From Chara braunii (lineage: Eukaryota > Streptophyta > Charophyceae > Charales > Characeae): 43,476 nucleotides of DNA. Under the pieces are notes generated by a model. That model made no database searches. It worked only from the letters and a program-made list of their open reading frames with translations, and was not told the origin of the DNA. The first letter of the stretch is position 1, and the number at the start of each line of letters is the position of its first letter. Position numbers and translations under genes: made by a program. Location of the stretch: assembly GCA_003427395.1 (NCBI GenBank), contig BFEA01000032.1, forward strand, positions 586,328-629,803, in the 5' to 3' direction. Of the stretch, positions 10,348-19,544 are shown piece by piece.

Positions 10348-11787
10348 TCAGGCCGAGCGATGCCCTCCTGCCATCCCGTCATGGAGAGCTGCAATCACGT
10401 TTAATTGCCTCGTCATTCCACAAACGACCCTTTTTGGGATGCCGTCTTCGTTTTTCTTAAATAGATGGCCGTACCTAACCACAAACTCTTCACTTTTTCG
10501 ACGAATATCACCTTTTACACTTTTCTCGCGTACCTCCTTACTCAACCCTAATCCGATATCTCTATATATCCCATCGTACTCATTTCCTCTAAAGGACTTT
10601 TTCATCCCACCGTCCTCGTCAGCTGGTACCAATGCCCGCAAATCTTCCTCAATTAATGCGTTGATCACAAAACACGTCCCGCCAGATACTCTGAGGACCT
10701 CATCGGCATGTCGGAAACCTTCTTGAATTGACAAGGGGTCGTCCGACAACCGAACGGAGTCAGAGAGTGCGAGGCTCATCATCTGCTCACCGGACCTCTC
10801 ACCCCATGGATCCTCCTCGATAAATAACTCTTTTTTCACCAGCTCAGGACGAACTTGATAAAAGTTGGGAGCGTTCCACATAGACCTCCTTTGTCGGCAA
10901 GATGCATCAACCAGATAATGGTAAGAATTTATACTTAGTTGACCTTCCTTGATCTCCAGAAATCCGTCAACAAGCATAGAGTCCTCTGGTCGAATCTTGG
11001 AGTTGTCCCAGTCGATTCTGCTTAGCCCGTCTGCTCGATTCTTCACGCCGGGTATCCTCTCAACTTCAAAATCGAACATCCAAATATAGGTAAGCCATCT
11101 TGCGATCGTCGGATCGGAAGGGGAATAATTTCTTAATGACTGAGCCAAGGCAGTCGGATCAACCCTCAGGACGAATCTTCGACCGAAAACATAATTGCGA
11201 AAAATTCTTAGGTAATGAAGCACCGCTAAAGTCTCTCTTTTGAACTGGGAATAGTTTCTCTCCGTGAGGTTGAGGGTTCTACTTTCAAACCTTAACGGAC
11301 GCTCGACCCCGCTCTCGTCCTTTTGAATAAGGACCCCTCCTAGAGTCGTAGGTCCTGCATCGGTTTCAATAATGAATGGTCGCTCTGGGTCGTTATCGAA
11401 GCATGAAACCCCGAGCACCATTCCTCCCCAGCGAAACTCAGCCTCTATGTCCTCAACAACTTTTTGTTGATCTGGTCCCCATTCCCAATCTTGGCCCTTA
11501 CGCACGCGTTTGCGTAAGTGCTCCACCCTTGCAGCAAAATGTTGGATGAAGATCCTCCAGAACCCACAAGTCCCGATAAAACTCCTTATCTCACTAACAG
11601 ACTTAAGCGGAGTAGGCGACTCTAAGATCTTATTCGTTTTCTTGGTATCCGGTCGACGACCTTTCTTGTCGCATAGGAATCCCAAGATCGTAGCTTCACT
11701 CATGCAGTGTCTGGATTTTACTCCACTCGCCGTGAGATTATACTTCTTTAATTTAGAACTTTTTTGATGTCGTGAATGTGATCCCAA
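10348..11787 (-). CDS. Pol segment: RT connection, RNase H and start of integrase
   Basis: A 479-codon open stretch of the Pol polyprotein. Residues about 20-110 are the RT thumb/connection (EATILGFLCDKKGRR, IRSFIGTCGFWRIFI). Residues about 135-260 are RNase H, with catalytic D143 in IIETDAGPTTLGGVLI, E185 in QFKRETLAVLHYLR and D210 in LRVDPTAL, followed by RIPGVKNRADGLSRI, the usual end of Gypsy RNase H. The rest is the linker and the start of the integrase zinc finger (GMAGGHR). RNase H degrades the RNA strand of the RNA-DNA hybrid during reverse transcription. The first methionine is not a natural start; the frame is joined to RT upstream through a frameshift near 11770. It ends at a TGA directly before the integrase frame. 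Confidence 0.9.
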   Translation of the reverse strand: MGSHSRHQKSSKLKKYNLTASGVKSRHCMSEATILGFLCDKKGRRPDTKKTNKILESPTPLKSVSEIRSFIGTCGFWRIFIQHFAARVEHLRKRVRKGQDWEWGPDQQKVVEDIEAEFRWGGMVLGVSCFDNDPERPFIIETDAGPTTLGGVLIQKDESGVERPLRFESRTLNLTERNYSQFKRETLAVLHYLRIFRNYVFGRRFVLRVDPTALAQSLRNYSPSDPTIARWLTYIWMFDFEVERIPGVKNRADGLSRIDWDNSKIRPEDSMLVDGFLEIKEGQLSINSYHYLVDASCRQRRSMWNAPNFYQVRPELVKKELFIEEDPWGERSGEQMMSLALSDSVRLSDDPLSIQEGFRHADEVLRVSGGTCFVINALIEEDLRALVPADEDGGMKKSFRGNEYDGIYRDIGLGLSKEVREKSVKGDIRRKSEEFVVRYGHLFKKNEDGIPKRVVCGMTRQLNVIAALHDGMAGGHRSA

Positions 11788-12544
11788 ACGAACTTACGTA
11801 TGCCTGGTTTCACTTCAGATTCATCCTTCTCCCTTGGTCCTGGAATCGACAAGTCATCGATATATGGTGAGGTCACGTCCGGACAAAGCGGTTGCATAAC
11901 CTTCATCATATATCGTTGCACGATAGCGACGACATTAGTCCAACCTTGAGACGCGGAACACATGTGAACCAACCCCCTAGGTGTATGCATTGCCGTCATA
12001 GGTCTATCAACCGTGTATAAAGGAAACTGATCATAGCCAGAATAAAGATCAATCAAGGTTATGATGGGTCTACTGGCGCTAGCTTCAGACAATTGATCCG
12101 CGTTTGGAAGTCCACCGGCATTCCGGACCGTCATCGTGTTCAATCTCTGCAAGTCTTATACCCACCGTAAGACAATGTTAGGTTTGTCAAAACAAAACCA
12201 TGGAGACGCATATGGTCCATAGGAGTAGTCGGCTACCTTCGTCTTGATTTTTCCATCTAGGTAGTCTACAACGTTCCGATGGTCATCCGGGTTAGGATAG
12301 CGTGGCCCCCTTATATTCCAAGGCTGGTGTGGTACTGTATGTATCCTAATCATCGGGATTTTATCAACGTAGAATCTTCCCCTCTCACCGCGACATCAAT
12401 CATGAGGTTTCTCTCTTCTGTTGTCAGGAAACCCTCTTCTCCAATGATCATCTCCTTAATTCTTTCACCGGTCAAACGACACGACTCTCTTTCACATTTT
12501 TCTCTCATCGCCCTAATCCACTCTCTCTCCTCCTTGTAATACAC
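11748..12544 (-). pseudogene. Reverse transcriptase catalytic region, interrupted
   Basis: Makes cDNA from element RNA. The N-terminal part (12353-12156) has the Gypsy phrases HTVPHQPWNIRG and YGPYASPWFCFDKP, then a stop after VLRWV. The next open part (12152-11748) has LIDLYSGYDQFPL with the first catalytic aspartate (D35 of this segment), TPRGLVHMCSASQGWTNVV, and the active-site box YIDDLSIPG (residues 97-102), where YIDD replaces the commoner YVDD. A charged segment at 12544-12350 belongs to the protease-RT linker. At least one stop and one frameshift separate the parts, so no active enzyme can be made from this copy. Confidence 0.85.
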
Positions 12545-12702
12545 TTCTTCGTCGTGGGTGACTAGAACGGGGAGAGGCTTGGCTTTGTCAGCTACTTTCT
12601 TATACCGCCGCTTTGATCCAACTCTAAGTCTCCCTCCTCTAAAAAAGACCCTTGCTTGGCTTGTGGGATCACACCTTCCCCACCAACTGACTGGGTGTGA
12701 GG

Positions 12703-13863
12703 TCAGTATGTTAAGAACATACTCCCCGTGCTACCACCTTCAAACACAATCTCAGTTAGTGTTTGTACAAGGTTTCGGTCGATCTCAGAGTGGGTTGAAA
12801 CGAATTCCAAAGCCTGTGAAACATCGGGAAGAGCTAAGGAAAACTCCCTCGGGTTGTCCCCATCGTCCTCCCCATATGACTCTTGTTCTCTCACCAATTG
12901 TTCTGCTTCCTCGAAGCTAAAGGATTCTGGATTCAACCTGTTCCTCGAATTCTTAGGCCCGGTGTTCAAGCACTTGATCACCTCGAAGTGTCCACACACT
13001 GGATCGCACAGTATTATGAAAATTGTCTCATCATGCTTATTGATGATGATGGACTCCGATCGGCATAAGAATGATCGTCCCAACATCACCCCATGCTCAA
13101 CCAGTGGCAACACGTAAAAATAAGACCGTACCTTTACCTTGCCGACCTGTACACTAACATTACTGGCAGTTCCACAGAAGGGCGTTGACCCTCCGGCGCA
13201 AACCAGAAATCCATTATCAGTGCGATCAAAATCAATCCCTAATTCTAGCGCCTCTTTTTCCCTTAGTATGTTCATCTCTGCTCCGGTGTCAACGAGCGCA
13301 AGATGTTGTGAAACACCTATCTTGACCATTACGTGTCCAGTCGCTATACACCTCCAATCCATCTTTGCTCCCGCAGGAGTCCAATTGGCCTCAGGTGGGA
13401 TTACCTTCCCTAGTTTAACCGTCATCACTTTTCGTCGAGTTGGTCTTTGCTTAAGCTCTTCCCAAATCTTTGGCGAGACTGCCAAAAATTCCTTGAGTGT
13501 TACCAAATCTCGATGACTCTTAAGTATCTTATCCACCATCTTCTCAATGTCGATCCCTTCCTCAATCGGAATCGTGTACCGGTTCTTCTTCTTCTGGTAC
13601 TCTTCCTCTTCTCCCTCATCCTTTTCCTTATCTTGATTCTCATCTAGACCTCGTTTCTGGGCGTGTAACCTTGCCTGACGCTCGTCCTCTACCCTTAATT
13701 TCTCATCTTCCGTGTCCAAGTCTTCTTCCACGATTACTACCGGCACCTCTTGTTGCGTCTTCGCACTGACAACGGGTGCGACTCGAGGTTGGATCCCCTT
13801 CTTAATCTTTTGTGCTTGAAGGACCACTGGTGACGTTCCTCTTCTGAGAACGGGCCTGTTCAA
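12703..13863 (-). CDS. Retroelement aspartic protease with long acidic linker
   Basis: Cleaves the Gag-Pol polyprotein as a homodimer. The catalytic motif is LALVDTGAEMNIL, with DTG at residues 192-194, and the second conserved motif is GVMLGRSFL at about 258-266. Residues 45-110 form a very acidic, Lys/Glu-rich linker and 113-150 a helical segment. The frame opens 5' of the segment without a natural start (the first codon is TTG). It overlaps the upstream nucleocapsid frame around 13860 in a different frame, which could be a gag-pro frameshift site or simply decay. The frame closes at 12703, about 150 nt before the RT linker resumes. Confidence 0.85.
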   Translation of the reverse strand: MNRPVLRRGTSPVVLQAQKIKKGIQPRVAPVVSAKTQQEVPVVIVEEDLDTEDEKLRVEDERQARLHAQKRGLDENQDKEKDEGEEEEYQKKKNRYTIPIEEGIDIEKMVDKILKSHRDLVTLKEFLAVSPKIWEELKQRPTRRKVMTVKLGKVIPPEANWTPAGAKMDWRCIATGHVMVKIGVSQHLALVDTGAEMNILREKEALELGIDFDRTDNGFLVCAGGSTPFCGTASNVSVQVGKVKVRSYFYVLPLVEHGVMLGRSFLCRSESIIINKHDETIFIILCDPVCGHFEVIKCLNTGPKNSRNRLNPESFSFEEAEQLVREQESYGEDDGDNPREFSLALPDVSQALEFVSTHSEIDRNLVQTLTEIVFEGGSTGSMFLTY

Positions 13864-14581
13864 GACGGAACGCGTACCCGCAGAGGCCGTCTGAAGGTGG
13901 GACGATGACGGTTTCTCCGTACGTAATGCTGACAGAGCGCCGCCAAAAGAGCCATGCCCCTTCTCCCATCGTGTCCACTAAGCAGAAACATATTCGGCAC
14001 GCCAGGCCAAACTCTTTCCATGTCGAGACCCAGTCTCATAACTTGGCTTCCAAATTCCTCTAAACCGCTTCTCGAGCTTGAGGCTTCTCGCACATCCCTT
14101 TCCTTTTCGGTCTTGCCCTTACTAACATCAAGCTTACTAACAATTGTATGGCGTGCAGCCTCTCTAGACTCAAGAATCTTCATTTCCTCTTTCGAGGTCA
14201 ACCGGTAAGTGCAGGGCATGGTCCGGTTCATGCGCCGAAACGCTTCCTTCCTCATTCCTCCTTCTATGTATGAATCGATAAAGTTCCCTTCGAAATCGAA
14301 CACCTCGCCTCGAATGTTCGTGTACACAATCCGATCCTCCTCATCTTTAGCGAGGGTCTGACAATATCGGACACCGTGCCCTCCTTGTGCGCAGTAGTTA
14401 CAATTTCAATCCTTATTACCGTAACCGCGACCATCTGAAACTCCCCGACCACGTCCCCGACCTCCTCCGCCTTGCGGCCGAAATTGTCGGGGCTCGGTAT
14501 CTTGAAATTGTCTTTGATGCTGATTGATAGTATCACAATTATCATTCCCATGACCACTCTTATTCTTGGATTGCTTTCCAT
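13860..14581 (-). pseudogene. Gag C-terminus: RG-rich linker, CCHC knuckle and spacer
   Basis: Nucleocapsid part of Gag, which binds and packages element RNA. A glutamine-rich stretch leads into GGGGRGRGRGVSDGRGYG, then a TGA, then the zinc knuckle CNYCAQGGHGVRYC (CX2CX4HX4C) at 14361-14402. The same frame stays open to 13860 and includes YTNIRGEVFDFEGNFIDSYI, whose relics (YTN and DGEYE phrases) are also found in element 2 near 37300. The TGA just before the knuckle is a probable C-to-T change. The piece sits between the capsid segment and the protease. Confidence 0.8.
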
Positions 14582-14660
14582 TCGTACCTTACCCTCCCCG
14601 TGTTTGATTCATGGCCTTTCGTTCGGCCTTCGTCGCTTTCCAAGGAGATTCTTCTTCTTC

Positions 14661-15257
14661 TTACTTTTCACTATCTTCCTCGTCGGACTCTTCTTCCCTT
14701 TCTTTTCCTTTTCTCTTGCCGTCTTGTTGCCTCACCGTCAGTACCTTGCCACACAATCCCTCCTTCCTCATTTCTTTCATCATCATCCTAACATCCATAA
14801 TCGCACTGAACATCTTCTTATCCTTATCACAACTCACTAACTCATCCTCCTGCATTTTCCTTTGATTGCGCAGGAGGTGATAGAGCATTTGGTCGAAGTC
14901 ACCGACCTTAAGATTCTCCTTAATCTTATCCCAGTCGTACCTGGTAGTAAAACCCTTCATCAATTCTCTTTGCTCGACATCCGTGAAGTTGGTCAGAAAG
15001 ATAATGCATTTCATTTTATCGGGAAGATCGGGAACCCTCTTAGCTACCTTCTCAAATCTTTTTAGGAACCCTTCGATCGTCCCAAATTTCTCCCTACTTA
15101 CTTTACGAAGGTTAGAGACGTCCAACAATCCGTCTCCTAGCTGGTATTTTTCCAACATTCGTTCACGGAACGTTTTCCAGATTCGTGTCCTACACGCCAT
15201 CTCGCCGACTTCTTCTGCAAGATCAACGTGCACATAGCATTTTACTACTTCCAACAT
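14661..15257 (-). CDS. Gag capsid segment of element 1
   Basis: Structural Gag of the retroelement particle. The segment includes KYQLGDGLLDVSNLRKV, GFLKRFEKVAKRVP and KMKCIIFLTNF, and aligns along its length with the Gag of element 2 (shared LGDGLL, FEK, C[IV]IFL and KVLTV phrases). The C-terminus is a highly charged KRKGKEREEESDEEDSEK stretch. The true N-terminus lies upstream at 15500-15309 (phrases FPKIKVPLFHQENVTD) and is separated from this piece by two stops (near 15308 and 15258), so the gene is broken near its start. It follows the PBS by about 290 nt with no intervening gene. Confidence 0.8.
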   Translation of the reverse strand: MLEVVKCYVHVDLAEEVGEMACRTRIWKTFRERMLEKYQLGDGLLDVSNLRKVSREKFGTIEGFLKRFEKVAKRVPDLPDKMKCIIFLTNFTDVEQRELMKGFTTRYDWDKIKENLKVGDFDQMLYHLLRNQRKMQEDELVSCDKDKKMFSAIMDVRMMMKEMRKEGLCGKVLTVRQQDGKRKGKEREEESDEEDSEK

Positions 15258-15308
15258 CTTTCATTTAGTCCATTGACGCACATGAGCATTTAACTCATAT
15301 TTTTCTAG

Positions 15309-15500
15309 CTAGTCTGTAACATTCTCCTGATGGAACAGAGGAACCTTGATTTTTGGAAACTTCTCATGTGACGTGGTGGTTTGCCGGATAAGCCTCGCGA
15401 ATTCCTGAATGTCATTGCGCCTCTCGTCGCCCAGACTATCGTTCTCATCGAGATTGGGGCTCCCCATCTTGAGTGAAGTGTCAGGAGAAACAACGATCAC
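15309..15500 (-). pseudogene. Gag N-terminus of element 1, cut off by a stop
   Basis: 63 codons ending FPKIKVPLFHQENVTD and a TAG. The equivalent part of the element 2 Gag is NLPRIDIFPFKGDRVTHWL, so this is the matrix-like start of Gag, with the stop replacing the tryptophan position. The start near 15500 is the first in the frame after the PBS. A shorter methionine inside is also possible. Confidence 0.65.
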
Positions 15501-15768
15501 AATCAGATACGCGAGTCATGAAAGATTTGTATCAAACTCATTGCATTATGCGGTTTCTGACCGATCGGGATGACCCATCCGTGTTAAGTCATTATTATCT
15601 CACACTCTCTCAGTCGTACTAGGGTCATTGTCACGATAATGCCACTTGTCCTTATGAGAGGAAACCAAATCACAACCGGACCGCTTAGTTAAATAATAAT
15701 ACAAGGTAATTATTCGGGATTACCTTACCCGAGTGTCGTTCCACCAGGGACAACGGTAGATAGCCGTC

Positions 15769-15787
15769 ATCCTCGGCAACGGCGCCA
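15769..15787 (-). promoter_or_regulatory. Primer-binding site for tRNA-Asp, element 1
   Basis: The plus strand reads ATCCTCGGCAACGGCGCCA, matching the 3' end of plant tRNA-Asp with one change (T at 15773). It lies two bases from the LTR boundary (TGTCG at 15790), the normal PBS position for a minus-strand element. Confidence 0.85.
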
Positions 15788-15789
15788 CC

Positions 15790-16943
15790 TGTCGGACGCA
15801 ACGGCCCCCCTTCGCATCGTAGCGCATAAAGGGGGACCTCCCGACCGCATCACTCAGGAGTTTGATATCTTTATTTTTAGAGTCGGAATGCTTTCCCCAA
15901 AATTCATCGAGGTGAACAACGGGGTTTTGCCGCTCTAGCCGGGTGCATCAGTCGTACTTCTCGCATTTACCTACGACAGGTCAGGGTCCCGCGAGACACA
16001 ACTCGTCTTCTCTGAGGAGTTGTAACCATCCTCAGATGCGTATCCCTACCGAACTGCTGATCTACATACGAAAGTTTTTACATGCAATCGCAGAGGTAAA
16101 CTAGCCAGGGGCGTTTTGCTCGTTTCGCCATAGTACAGGCAATTCTTATAGGTGAATATAGAGCCGCTTTCCGGAAGATAGTATCATCGCAGCAGCAAAC
16201 ACACATGTGGGTTACATGAGACATTCAGACGTTACAATTAAACACGTGAACGTAAACAACTACGACACAAACAGATGTTGCTAACAACCATGCGAGAGTG
16301 GTAACCAGGTTACACGTAGATGTCGCATTAAAACACATGAGCGTTACAACCAAGCATTTTTGAAGTCGTTACCAAAAACACATACATGACGGCCAAAGCA
16401 CATAGAGGATGCAAACGAAGACATACAAATGCATCCTGCATATACCGAATCATCCCAAAGGCGGAAATATGACGACAGAGAACACGCCTTTGTTTTCACT
16501 ATCTCATAAAGTTGAAAGGAAAGTTTCCAAGAGCGTTCCACAATTGATGTATGTGAAAACTGACAAGAGGATCGCCTCCTCGATACCGTCGACAGTCACA
16601 ACTTGCAGAGACAAGAACTTACTGAATCAAATTTGCAAAGACAACTCCACATCGTAGCGATATGCCCAAGGCACTGTCTATTATTTTTCCTGTGACTCCC
16701 TGTTATCCAACCCACTCGCATCCCTCCTAGTACAGGGGCTATCGCCTAACTGCGAGCGACCACCAATCTTAAATATATACAGAAGAAAATAACAATTTTT
16801 ATGTGCCGCGTTCACCCTTCATCATGACACCAGCGAATTCATCGAGAGAAAAATGATAATCATAGGGGTAGGCTGGCCATGTTTTCTTGGTCGGCACAAC
16901 TGAGTCTTATCATGTTTTAGCCCTCTCGAGGGCGAAGCCCGAT
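15790..16943 (-). repeat. 5' LTR of element 1
   Basis: Starts on the plus strand with TGTCG right after the PBS. The block at about 15970-16140 (CTACGACAxGTxAGGG, CCCGCGAG, TTTTTACATGCA, CGCAGAGGTA) matches the LTRs of element 2. The remainder diverges. The right end is tentative: a hairpin GCCCTC-TC-GAGGGC (16919-16932) followed by GAAGCCCGATGA occupies the place of the terminal hairpin plus CCCCGACA seen in R and in the LTR of element 2. Confidence 0.65.
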
Positions 16944-17127
16944 GATCCGATCGTAGGAGTCTAACTCGCTACCCTCCGCTGGACGGTCCACTCTAGGGGA
17001 ACCTATAGAGGGTGGACGACTCCTAGTGGCCGTAAATCGTGTGAGTCGCCCGAGCGCGTCTGTCTAGCCGGGTATGTCGCCGGATGAACGCCTCGTTAAT
17101 CGCCATCCTCCGCACTCATCCTTGCCA

Positions 17128-17590
17128 TCATAGTCGTAGGTCGCCCGTGCTGTAGAGTTCCACCATTCGTCGCGCCAATGTCAACAGGACGGACCAGAAA
17201 GGTTCACCGAGGCGCTTAAGGTGTCGGGCGGAAGTGTCTCGAAGCCAAAGGAACACCAGTCGCGCTCCGGATTGTCTGAAGAGTACTCCAGCGGTGACTC
17301 GAGAGACAAGCTCCATGTTCGAGACACGATGGAAATACAATGTATGCCCCTGCAACTCGTTCGGACGTCAAATCACGTTCGGTCGAATCTCCGGTCGCTC
17401 TTCCGGAAGAAACCCACGTCCGTCGTTGACGACTCCGACAAAGTCGAGCCATCGAGTCGGAGTCGCATCGAACACCATTGACATCCTCTCCGCCTAGGCG
17501 TTGCGGTCTGCATCGTTCGTATCTCGAACCAAGAGATACCAGGGGATCGTCAGGTCGTGCTGAGCTCCAATGATCCCGCATCACAAGGAC
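17128..17590 (-). pseudogene. Decayed ORF of unknown function
   Basis: One minus-strand frame stays protein-like for about 150 codons with two internal stops (a TAG in the 17480s and a TGA near 17380). It begins near IPWYLLVRDTND, includes WLDFVGVVNDGRGFLPEERP, and ends VELYSTGDLRL before a TGA at 17128. It is not recognised. A weak resemblance (I-x-W-x-x-L-x-x-R followed by FVGVV) to the next segment upstream suggests the two are diverged paralogs. The internal stops are consistent with C-to-T decay. Confidence 0.45.
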
Positions 17591-17596
17591 CCATCA

Positions 17597-17890
17597 TCAG
17601 ATATGAAAGAGTTTTAGCAAATTCTCCTCCTGCCGCTGGAGAGCCTCATCGTCACATCTCTCCGCGACACGGAATCCGACCTCATACGGTCCCACGCGAT
17701 CGTAATGCTCGATGTATATGAATGACCCCTGCCGAGCGTGGTGGTTCCTCATAATGCGCAGGGACAACCACATGATCTCGTCCTCGAACTTGCGGTGGAT
17801 AGACTTGTTCACGACGTCGTAGACGACCCCGACGTCGAATCAATGCGTCTCCCTAAGGGGGCAGACGCCAACGCTTAGCACCAACTTCAT
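17597..17890 (-). pseudogene. Decayed ORF of unknown function
   Basis: A minus-strand frame beginning MKLVLSVGVCPL, with one TGA near 17840, then FDVGVVYDVVNKSIHRKFE, IMWLSLRIMRNHHARQG and a hydrophilic C-terminus ending LLKLFHI. Upstream the same frame continues as RIYAFVTTA, so the start is uncertain. FDVGV also occurs in the twin ORFs at 27418-28138, but one short word is weak evidence of kinship. No known domain recognised. Confidence 0.45.
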
Positions 17891-17927
17891 GGCCGTTGTC
17901 ACAAATGCATAAATCCGTGGCGGGTCC

Positions 17928-18278
17928 TCAAGGGTCCCTTGGTCCGTCCCTGAGCTCCACCTCGGTCGGAAAGACGTCCGCGGGATGGAAGACCATGCGG
18001 CCGACTCTCGCCCATCCTTGCCTAAATCCTCCCACGGCTACAGCAGACGCCCTTGCCTCCATCTTGCTTGGAAACAGCATGGTGGTGGCGACTGTCGCGA
18101 CCCTTCGTCGGGAACTGCTCCAGGCGGCACCGCTTGCGGCGCCTGTGTTGTCTGCTACCCGCGCCCCCATTTCTCCGGCTGGCCGCCTCACTCCCTTTGC
18201 CAATATTCGGTACGATAGGCGATGCAGGCCACGACGAACCAACTTCCGTCGTCCTCTTAGAAAAGGAATCGGCGACAC
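17928..18278 (-). CDS. Hypothetical Arg/Ala-rich ORF
   Basis: 116 codons opening with GTG; the first ATG in frame begins MGARVADNTG. It is basic and alanine-rich, with PADVFPTEVELRDGP near the end, after which the reading may shift into the next frame. It is the first ORF downstream of a possible TATA element (18321-18329). Composition alone could keep this frame open, so it may not be a gene. Confidence 0.3.
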   Translation of the reverse strand: MSPIPFLRGRRKLVRRGLHRLSYRILAKGVRRPAGEMGARVADNTGAASGAAWSSSRRRVATVATTMLFPSKMEARASAVAVGGFRQGWARVGRMVFHPADVFPTEVELRDGPRDP

Positions 18279-18320
18279 AAAAACCTTGTAGTGAAGTGAA
18301 GTATACGAGAAGCTGGGCTA

Positions 18321-18339
18321 CTTATATAGAATGACGTCA
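18321..18339 (-). promoter_or_regulatory. Possible promoter: TGACGTCA plus TATATAAG
   Basis: On the minus strand the palindrome TGACGTCA (18332-18339, a bZIP-type ACGT element) is followed two bases later by CTATATAAG (18321-18329), a good TATA box. It faces the decayed cluster at 18278-17128. Both motifs can arise by chance. Confidence 0.35.
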
Positions 18340-19074
18340 AGCGTGTGCACGCTAAATGTAGGGTGATTCCTATCGCTACTTAGTCCCACAAGGCCCAGGG
18401 GGATTGGAAGCTACCCATCCTTCCGTGGTACTCCTCAAGCCAGACGAGGCTGCTAGGTGCACGCTCATCGGAGGTATTTCCTATGCGCCGGATAGTTCAG
18501 AAAAGAAGGCAAAAGAGTAAAATAGTGGAGCCTTGTCGACCCGTTTCGCCGTGTCCTAGAATTTTTGTCGCGAGTAATAGGTGAGGGTCGCTTCATAGTA
18601 ATGTAATGGACGACCCACATCGTTGAATTCCTAATGCGGAGATCTCCTAACTGGACAAAGGAAGACAAAATCAATAACAAGATCCCTCCCTCGTGAGCCT
18701 CAATCGACCAAGGATCTTATGAACCGAAACAAAAAAAAACATTCGAGTTTTTCATAGGCGGAGCGTCTCATCCGCAAGACCCCAGTCCTCGTTGGACATA
18801 CAAAGTTTTTGCTCACATGCCTGCTACAAAAGTACAAAGCCAAGACATATTCCAAGGGTAGGCAGGAACACTCGGGGTCAGACAACACTTCCCTTTTCAC
18901 GTTTGAGCACACACAAACCAGCCTTTCTTTCTTTCAACTAAATATTCAAGGAAATAGAAATGGGGCAAGCAAAAGTGTGGTTTCACGTGGGGAGTGATGG
19001 GTCTGAGTCATTAACTGACCTTGAGTGAAGTGTCGCTGATGCCGACCGGCTCACCCAAAAAAGCCAAGTTGAAA
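18340..19074. other. No gene seen
   Basis: Mixed-composition sequence up to the assembly gap. Short open frames on both strands have no recognisable motif, and I see no tandem repeat. Confidence 0.5.
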
Positions 19075-19544
19075 NNNNNNNNNNNNNNNNNNNNNNNNNN
19101 NNNNNNNNNNNNNNNNNNNNNNNNNNNNNNNNNNNNNNNNNNNNNNNNNNNNNNNNNNNNNNNNNNNNNNNNNNNNNNNNNNNNNNNNNNNNNNNNNNNN
19201 NNNNNNNNNNNNNNNNNNNNNNNNNNNNNNNNNNNNNNNNNNNNNNNNNNNNNNNNNNNNNNNNNNNNNNNNNNNNNNNNNNNNNNNNNNNNNNNNNNNN
19301 NNNNNNNNNNNNNNNNNNNNNNNNNNNNNNNNNNNNNNNNNNNNNNNNNNNNNNNNNNNNNNNNNNNNNNNNNNNNNNNNNNNNNNNNNNNNNNNNNNNN
19401 NNNNNNNNNNNNNNNNNNNNNNNNNNNNNNNNNNNNNNNNNNNNNNNNNNNNNNNNNNNNNNNNNNNNNNNNNNNNNNNNNNNNNNNNNNNNNNNNNNNN
19501 NNNNNNNNNNNNNNNNNNNNNNNNNNNNNNNNNNNNNNNNNNNN
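19075..19544. other. Assembly gap (470 N)
   Basis: Run of undetermined bases. The long frames that cross it are artefacts. Confidence 1.

Larger units (their letters stand above)
9340..16943 (-). mobile_element. Element 1: decayed Ty3/Gypsy LTR retrotransposon
   Basis: Minus-strand order is LTR (16943-15790), tRNA-Asp PBS (15787-15769), gag, CCHC, protease, RT, RNase H, integrase ending at 9340. RNase H before integrase is the Ty3/Gypsy order. The leader from PBS to gag is only about 290 nt. The reading frame is broken by several stops and frameshifts. I see no 3' LTR or polypurine tract to the left of integrase, so the 3' end is lost or replaced by the second gag remnant. Its LTR shares a block with the LTRs of element 2, placing both in one family. 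Confidence 0.85.
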
